A stretch of 64,000 nucleotides of DNA from Cervus elaphus. Its lineage: Eukaryota; Chordata; Mammalia; Artiodactyla; Cervidae. The stretch spans positions 51,732,001-51,796,000 of the forward strand of contig NC_057835.1 in NCBI RefSeq assembly GCF_910594005.1, in the 5' to 3' direction. Shown piece by piece: positions 58,441 to 64,000 of the stretch. The number at the start of each line of letters is the position of its first letter. Positions within the stretch are counted from its first letter, which is position 1. Under the pieces are notes generated by a model that ran no database searches, was not told the origin of the DNA, and saw only the letters and a program-made list of their open reading frames with translations. The position numbers and the translations under genes are program-made.

Positions 58441-58902
58441 TCAGCCTTTGGTCCAACCCTCACATCCATACACAACTACTGGAAAACCTGTAGCTTTGAC
58501 TAGATGGACCTCTGTTGGCAAAATAATGTCTCTGCTTTTTAATATGCTGTCTAGGTGGGTCATAGCTTTTCTTCCAAGGAGCAAGTGTCTTTCAATTTCA
58601 TTGCTGCAGTCACCATCTGTAGTGATTTTGGAGCCCCAAAAAATAAAGTCTATCACTGTTTCCATTGTTTCCCCATCTATTTGCCATAAAGTGATGGGAC
58701 CAGATGCCATGATCTTTGTTTTTTGAATGTTGAGTTTTAAGCCAGCTTTTTCACTCACCTCTTTCACCTTCATCCAGAGGCTCTTTAATTCCTCTTCACT
58801 TTCTGCCATAAAGGTGGTGTCATCTGCATATCTGAGGTTATTGATATTTCTCCCTACAATCTTGATTCCAGCTTGTGCTTCATCCAGCCTAGTGTTTCTC
58901 AT
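58441..58902 (-). pseudogene. BovB RT palm remnant
   Basis: A 153-codon frame carrying the catalytic YADD at residues 25-28 and the following thumb and connection sequence (LKLNIQKTKIMASGPIT). It ends early at a stop after 'GCEGWTKG'. The upstream RT motifs are in other frames or deleted. Non-functional. Confidence 0.88.
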
Positions 58903-59186
58903 GATGTACTTGCATATAAGTTAAATAAGCAGGGTGACAATATACAGCCTTGATGTACTCAAGGGTACTGGTTCCCCAATTTAGAACCAGTCCGTCATTC
59001 CATGTCCGTTTCTAACTGCTGCTTCTTAACCTGCATACCAGTTTCTCAGGAGGCAGGTAAAGTGGTCTGATATTCCCATCTCTTGAAAAATTTCTCACAC
59101 TTTGTTGTGATCCACACAATCAAAGGCTTTAGCAAAGTCAATGAAGCAGGATGGTTTTCTGAAATTCTCTTGATTTTTCTATACAT

Positions 59187-59405
59187 TTAATCACCTCCAG
59201 TACCTTTGTTTGTAGTGATGCCTCCTAAGGCCCACTTGACTTTGGATTCCAGGATGTCTGGCTCTAGGTGAGTGATCACACCATTGTAGTTATCTGGGTC
59301 AGTAAGATCTCTTTTGTATAGCTCTTCTGTGTATTCTTGCCACCTCTTCTTAATATCTTCTGCTTCTGTTAGGTCCATACTGTTTCTGTCCTTTATTGTG
59401 TCCAT
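59187..59405 (-). pseudogene. BovB endonuclease-RT linker fragment
   Basis: A 72-codon open stretch (MDTIKDRNSMDLTEAEDIKK and following) corresponds to the BovB region between the endonuclease and the reverse transcriptase. It is the only piece in the window from this part of the protein. It is bounded on the RT side by the internal deletion. Confidence 0.85.
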
Positions 59406-59727
59406 ATCTGCATGAAATGTTCCCTTGGTATCTCTGATTCTTGAAGAGATCTCTAGTCTTTCCCATTCAATTGTTTTCCTCTATTTCTTTGCATTGTTCA
59501 ATTAAGAAGGCTTTCTCATCTCTCCTGCTAGGGCTCTGCTGAATAGTACTTACAACAAAGAACATTCAGGATTTCTGCCAAGTCCCAGCTCACACTCCCA
59601 ATAATACATTCTAGATAATCTCACAGTGAAAACAATAAACAAGAAATGTAGTATGAGAAAATAGAAAATCCTTGAGTACAGAAAGTCAGAATACCTAAGA
59701 ATGATATATATCCAGGTTGACAAATAA

Positions 59728-59860
59728 TAAGGGTCTTCCAGGTGGTGCTAGTGGTAAAAATCCTGCCTTCAATGCAGGAGACTTAAGAGACGTGGGCTTG
59801 ATCCCTGGGTCAGGAATTTTCTCTGGAGGAGGGCATGGCAATGTGCTCCAGTATGCTTCT
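59728..59860 (+). mobile_element. Bov-tA SINE lacking its 3' end
   Basis: Sense copy from 'gggtcttccaggtggtgc' through the box-B-like 'gggcttgatccctggg' to 'ctccagtatgcttc', then unrelated sequence. The 3' ~80 bp, including the BovB-like tail, is missing. That is the reverse of normal 5' truncation. Confidence 0.88.
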
Positions 59861-60882
59861 GTTTATGAAAGTTCTATTTAAAATATTCTAAAATGAAGAC
59901 AGAAAAGAATTAAGTAAGAACAGAATTAAATGCACAAAAATTGATCTGCTATATCAAGAAAGCAAATAGAAATTCTAAAACAGATACTATCATTATTACA
60001 ACAAACATACTAAATGGAGTGTTAAAGAGTAGACTAGTTAAAGGAAGAGATTTTCTCATGACAAGATATATCTGAGAGAGTCCTAGGAAACAGCACAAAA
60101 AAGTAAAGGGAGAATTTTTTTTTTTTTTTTGACAAAAGGTAATTTAATGGTTATAGAAGCAAAGAAGAGAAAACATGGGGGAAAGATAGCATTCCAAGTG
60201 ATGATGGCTGAATATTTTTCAGAATTGAAGAAGTGTTTTTAATTTAAAATATGTGTTTAAATTTTGAAGATCACCTGTGAACCTGAATCAGATACATTTT
60301 TTAAAAACCTGTATCTGGATACATTACAGTTATGGTGCAAAAAATCTTTAAAAAAATCATTAAAACACAAGAAAAAATAAACTGTTTATCTATGTGGTAA
60401 AAGCAAATAGATTTACAGCCAGCTTATGAGCAATAACACATCACAGAGGACAATGGGATAATAGCTTCACAGTGCTCATAAGACAGTAAATATTAATCCA
60501 GACAAGTTTTATACAGGAATAATCTGTCAGTGCTTCAAGAGTCAGAGTGAAATAATGACATTACCAATCCAGCAAAAACACAACAAAGAATTATTATTTA
60601 CAGAAAGAATGATAATTTGAATCAAGATTAAATGTGAATAGATTGAATGACTAGTAGAATGAATTGATAAATCAAGTAACAAATTTAATCAAGAAGAGCA
60701 AAAAATGCAAATGTTGGGAAATTGAAATAGGCACATACAGGAATTCTGAAAGAATACTAATTTTAGGGCTATAATATCAAGGTAAAAACAAAATAAACCT
60801 AGAAAGAAGGAGGAGAGAAGTTCAGAGGCAATGTACTACAATACCATTCCAGATTCTAAAGGTGGGTAAATATATGGATATC
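59861..60882. other. unassigned AT-rich DNA
   Basis: About 1.0 kb with a T-run at 60116-60130. No element or gene recognised. Confidence 0.4.
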
Positions 60883-61045
60883 TGTTAACCCTGGGGGAAC
60901 TGGTTACAGGACTCCTTGTAGATACCAAAATCCATGGATGGTCAAGATTTTTATATAAAATACAGTAGTACAGTTGGTCCTTCATATCTGTGGATTCCAT
61001 ACTTAGTGGCTCCTTATCCATGGATACAAAAAACTGACTGTACTG
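60883..61045. mobile_element. Tigger/MER2-like DNA transposon remnant
   Basis: Degraded blocks 'gggggaactggttacagg', 'agataccaaaatccatgg', 'acagttggtccttcatatc' and 'tctgtggattccatac' resemble the terminal regions of pogo-like Tigger/MER2 elements brought together with the middle lost. Assignment from motif memory only. Confidence 0.5.
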
Positions 61046-61336
61046 ATTAAATTTCAACTCTATTAAATATGCATATTATAAATATAAGGAAACAAGAAAA
61101 AAAGCAATAGAATATAAAATTTCCAAAGCAATAAGAAAAAAAAAAGGGATTAAGGAATGCTTCATCAATCTAATAAAAGGCAAGAAATTTTTTAAACAAT
61201 GCAAATAAAATTGATAGCATATAGAAAATACAAAAGATGATAGATAGATACTACACACATTATATCACTACAATATTAATTAATTTAGAAATAATGTATG
61301 AAGAATAAAAGAAAAAAATAATTTCTTCTATACATG

Positions 61337-61549
61337 GAATGTGCACGCATACATGCTCAGTCATGTCCACCTCTTTGGGAGAACATGGACTGTAACCTGC
61401 CAGGCTCCTCTGTCCATGGAATTTTCCAGGCAAGAATACGGAAGTGGGTTGCCATTTCCTTCTCCAGGGGATCTTCCCGACCCAGAGATCAAACTCGCAA
61501 CTCTTGCCTTGGCAGGCAGATTCTTTACCACTGCACCCTGGAAAGCTCA
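61337..61549 (-). mobile_element. Bov-tA SINE
   Basis: Antisense copy: 'tgctcagtcatgtccacc' to 'taccactgcaccctgg'. Slightly shortened head. Confidence 0.92.
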
Positions 61550-62027
61550 TGGTGATACCATTTATCTGAAGATTTTAACTCTAAAATAATACTAAGTATT
61601 AACAGTACATACATGTGAAATAAATACCTAAAAACATAGGTGAAAATAATACACAGGTACATCCCTAAAACTCTTTCTTCTGAAGGCAAAAGAAGGGCTA
61701 GGAATGTGTTTGGGGAAGAGAACAAAGGACATTGAGCTGTGTCTCTAGTGGTTTATAAAGAGGAAAAGTCTCTTAAAAAAATAACGCATAAACACATACA
61801 TTTAGCACTATATGTTAAAAAGATTATAACTTTAAAATAAATACGTATAAATTCTTTTTTAGAAAAGGAGTGCATACAAAAGCTTTTCTACTACACTTGA
61901 TAAAGGCTTAAAAGAACATAAAAAAGCAGATGGAGAAATTGGAAAACAAACTGAATGAAATGGGAGCACTGAATATGAAATAGAAAAATTAAAACAAACT
62001 AGATAAAGTCAAAAGATCCTCAAACAG
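61550..62027. other. unassigned AT-rich DNA
   Basis: Nothing recognised in about 480 bp. Confidence 0.4.
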
Positions 62028-62040
62028 TCCAGTTGTTTTT

Positions 62041-62181
62041 TATTTTTTCTAAATTTATTATTATTATTATTTCCCCATTTATTTTTATTAGTTGGAGGCT
62101 AATTGCTTTACAATATTGTAGTGGTTTTTGCCATATATTGACATGAATCAGTCATGGATTTACATGCGTTCCCCTTCCCGA
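62041..62181 (-). mobile_element. short L1 3' end insertion (~140 bp)
   Basis: Antisense bovid L1 terminus: T-rich tail with ATT repeats, 'ttagttggaggctaattgc', 'tgacatgaatcagtcatgg', ending at 'cccttcccgatcc'. A perfect 13-bp TSD, tccagttgttttt at 62028-62040 and 62182-62194, flanks it. Confidence 0.95.
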
Positions 62182-62379
62182 TCCAGTTGTTTTTAAACAT
62201 GGATGCTCATTAGAAAGCTTTTATATACATATATATATAAACAATATGTATAATATATACTTTAGAAAACTTATGAATTCTTGCCTAACTAAAAAATTTA
62301 TGACATTTTGATTCCACTTGTTTGACTTAGCTTGAATAGAATGCCAAATGTTTAATTTAACAAAATACATATTCAAAAA

Positions 62380-62520
62380 GCAACAAAGGTTTACTGTGTA
62401 GCACGGGGAACTATAGTCAATATCTTGTAATAACCTATCATGGAAAATAATTTAAAAAATAATATATGTGTGTATGTATAACTGAATAACACATACACAA
62501 AAGAATCTACTTTTTGAAAT
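62380..62520 (+). mobile_element. L1 3' UTR fragment
   Basis: Sense artiodactyl L1 tail: 'tttactgtgtagcacggg', 'gaactatagtcaatatcttg', 'taataacctatcatgg', 'gtgtatgtataactgaat'. No ORF. Confidence 0.65.
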
Positions 62521-62769
62521 TCAGTAATGTTTATCTTTTTACCAGTTTTTCTAAATGTTCTATGGACATCTAATAACATATGAGATACAAAGTTTAAATA
62601 TATTTGTGTAGGATATGATTAGTATAAATTAATTAAATATAAATCTATTATATTTAAATTATTAATGACATCATTAAAGATGCTCCTATTCTTATTTTTT
62701 TGTACTTGATAAAATATTGCAATCCCAAAGAAAGGCAATGCCAAAGAATGCTCAAACTACCACACAGTT

Positions 62770-63549
62770 GTTTTTTTCTTTTTCCATTTTATTTTATTTA
62801 TTTATTTTTTTTTATTAGTTGGAGGCTAATTACTTCACAACATTTCAGTGGGTTCTGTCATACACTGACATGAATCAGCCATAGAGTTACACGTATTCCC
62901 CATCCCGATCCCCCCTCCCACCTCCCTCTCCACCCGATTCCTCTGGGTCTTCCCAGTGCACCAGGCCTGAGCACTTGTCTCATGCATCCCACCTGGGCTG
63001 GTGATCTGTTTCACCATAGATAGTATACATGCTGTTCTTTTGAAACATCCCACCCTCACCTTCTCCCAGAGTTCAAAAGTCTGTTCTGTACTTCTGTGTC
63101 TCTTTTTCTGTTTTGCATATAGGGTTATCATTACCATCTTTCTAAATTCCATATATATGTGTTAGTATGCTGTACTGTTCTTTATCTTTCTGGCTTACTT
63201 CACTCTGTATAATGGGCTCCAGTTTCATCCATCTCATTAGCACTGATTCAAATGAATTCTTTTTAACGGCTGAGTAATATTCCATGGTGTATATGTACCA
63301 CAGCTTCCTTATCCATTCATCTGCTGATGGGCATCTAGGTTGCTTCCATGTCCTGGCTATTATAAACAGTGCTGTGATGAACATTGGGGTGCACATGTCT
63401 CTTTCAGATCTGGTTTCCTCAGTGTGTATGCCCAGAAGTGGGATTGCTGGGTCATATAATGGAAAAAAGACAACCTCTTTAACAAGTGGTGCTGGGAAAA
63501 CTGGTCAACCACTTGTAAAAGAATGAAACTAGAACACTTTCTAACACCA
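62770..63549 (-). mobile_element. young L1 with inverted 5' segment
   Basis: 62770-63462 is antisense bovid L1 (tail, 3' UTR, ORF2 C-terminus, ending 'attgctgggtcatat'). 63463-63549 is L1 ORF2 in sense orientation ('ggtgctgggaaaactggtc', 'aatgaaactagaacac'). In an intact copy (compare 38812-38650) that part lies upstream in the same orientation. The 12-bp TSD surrounds both parts, so they arrived together: a twin-priming type inversion. Confidence 0.95.
63142..63396 (-). pseudogene. L1 ORF2 extreme C-terminus
   Basis: Frame with CTPMFITALFIIARTWKQ and YIYTMEYYSAVKK, nearly the same as the tail at 37759-38812. Truncated by the inversion breakpoint and useless as an enzyme. Confidence 0.88.
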
Positions 63550-63561
63550 TACCACACAGTT

Positions 63562-64000
63562 TCAGTCACCTCACATGCTAGTAAAGTAATGCTCAAAATT
63601 CTTCAAGCCAGGCTTCAGAAATATGTGCACCATGAACTTCCAGATGTTCAAGCTGATTTCAGAAAAGGCAGAGGAACCAGAGATCAAATTATCAATATCC
63701 ACTGGATCATCAAGAAAGCAAGAGAGTTCCAGAAAACATCTATTTCTGCTTTATTGACTATGCCAAAGCCTTTGACTGTGTGGATCACAATAAGCTGTGG
63801 AAAATTTTGAAAGAGGTGGGCATGCCAGACCACCTGACCTGCCTCTTGAGAAACCTGTATGCAGGTCAGGAAGCAACAGTTAGAACTGGATGTGGAACAA
63901 CAGACTGGTTCCAAATAGGAAAAGGAGTATGTCAAGGCTGTATATTGTCACCCTGCTTATTTAACTTATATGCAGAGTACCTCATGAGAAATGCTGGGCT
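63562..64000 (+). pseudogene. BovB RT fragment, frameshifted, runs off the edge
   Basis: Sense RT sequence: 'SHASKVMLKILQARLQ' and 'RKGRGTRDQI' in one frame up to about 63735. There a run of four A's (five in the 28.3-kb copy, 'ccagaaaaacatc') shifts the frame and breaks the motif A region. Further RT palm sequence follows to the window end. Confidence 0.88.

Larger units (their letters stand above)
58060..59529 (-). mobile_element. BovB LINE with internal deletion and linker region
   Basis: Antisense copy that reaches further 5' than the other copies here. From left: 3' terminus, C-terminal domain, RT palm, a deletion at about 59178, then the pre-RT linker (59187-59405) and upstream sequence. 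An 8-bp repeat, agggctct at 58052-58059 and 59530-59537, may be its TSD. The deletion removes the RT fingers. Confidence 0.92.
62716..64000 (+). mobile_element. BovB LINE, split by L1, continues past window
   Basis: Sense BovB. 62716-62769 ('caatcccaaagaaaggc' to 'taccacacagtt') and 63550-64000 ('tcacatgctagtaaagtaat' onward) are contiguous in intact BovB and cover RT fingers to palm. The window ends within the RT. The L1 between them duplicated taccacacagtt (62758-62769, 63550-63561). Confidence 0.95.

Overview
ORGANISM AND SETTING. The window is AT-rich nuclear DNA from a ruminant (cattle, sheep, goat or a close relative). The diagnosis rests on repeats: tRNA-derived Bov-tA SINEs, dimeric Bov-A2 SINEs, BovB (RTE-clade) LINEs and the young bovid-type L1 occur together here. 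Mammal-wide relics (MIR, L2, L1M-type L1, MLT1/MaLR LTRs, a MER20-type hAT fragment, a Tigger/MER2-like fragment) confirm a placental genome. There is no bacterial-type gene, operon, CRISPR array, tRNA or rRNA gene, and no complete protein-coding gene. Nearly all longer open frames are pieces of BovB or L1. LAYOUT. 0-6 kb: MIR and Bov-tA copies, an L1 3' UTR, a tandemly duplicated SINE, and two convergent MaLR LTRs around a small BovB scrap. 7-10 kb: an older L1 split by a Bov-tA and a BovB insertion. 11-17 kb: MIR, L2, L1M and Bov-tA copies. 17.5-20.6 kb: mostly unassigned. 20.6-25.7 kb: a GC-richer block with an LTR-like end, a long L2 relic and a SINE cluster. 27-32 kb: two BovB copies, the first with a nearly intact reverse-transcriptase core. 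32-39 kb: L1M, MLT1, an artiodactyl L1 and a young L1 inserted in an L2. 39-42 kb: mostly repeat-free, with the only candidate host exons. 42-51 kb: a CHR-type SINE with a local 156-bp duplication, MER20, BovB and stacked SINEs. 51-64 kb: MIR, MLT1, SINEs, two internally deleted BovB copies, and at the right edge an L1 with an inverted 5' end inside a BovB that runs out of the window. HOW THE PARTS RELATE. The elements record nested retrotransposition. L1 supplies the machinery for its own copies and probably the older mammalian SINEs. BovB shares its 3' end with Bov-tA and Bov-A2 and is their presumed driver. Many insertions keep visible target-site duplications (TSDs), so their order can be read directly. 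POSSIBLE HOST GENE. At 39551-40054 (+) two segments with consensus splice sites and a compatible open frame flank a 236-bp GT-AG interval. I do not recognise the predicted peptide. All five long BovB copies between 27 and 60 kb are antisense to that strand, as often seen in introns, so the window may lie in or beside a transcription unit on the + strand. This is inference. I found no convincing undescribed biological system.
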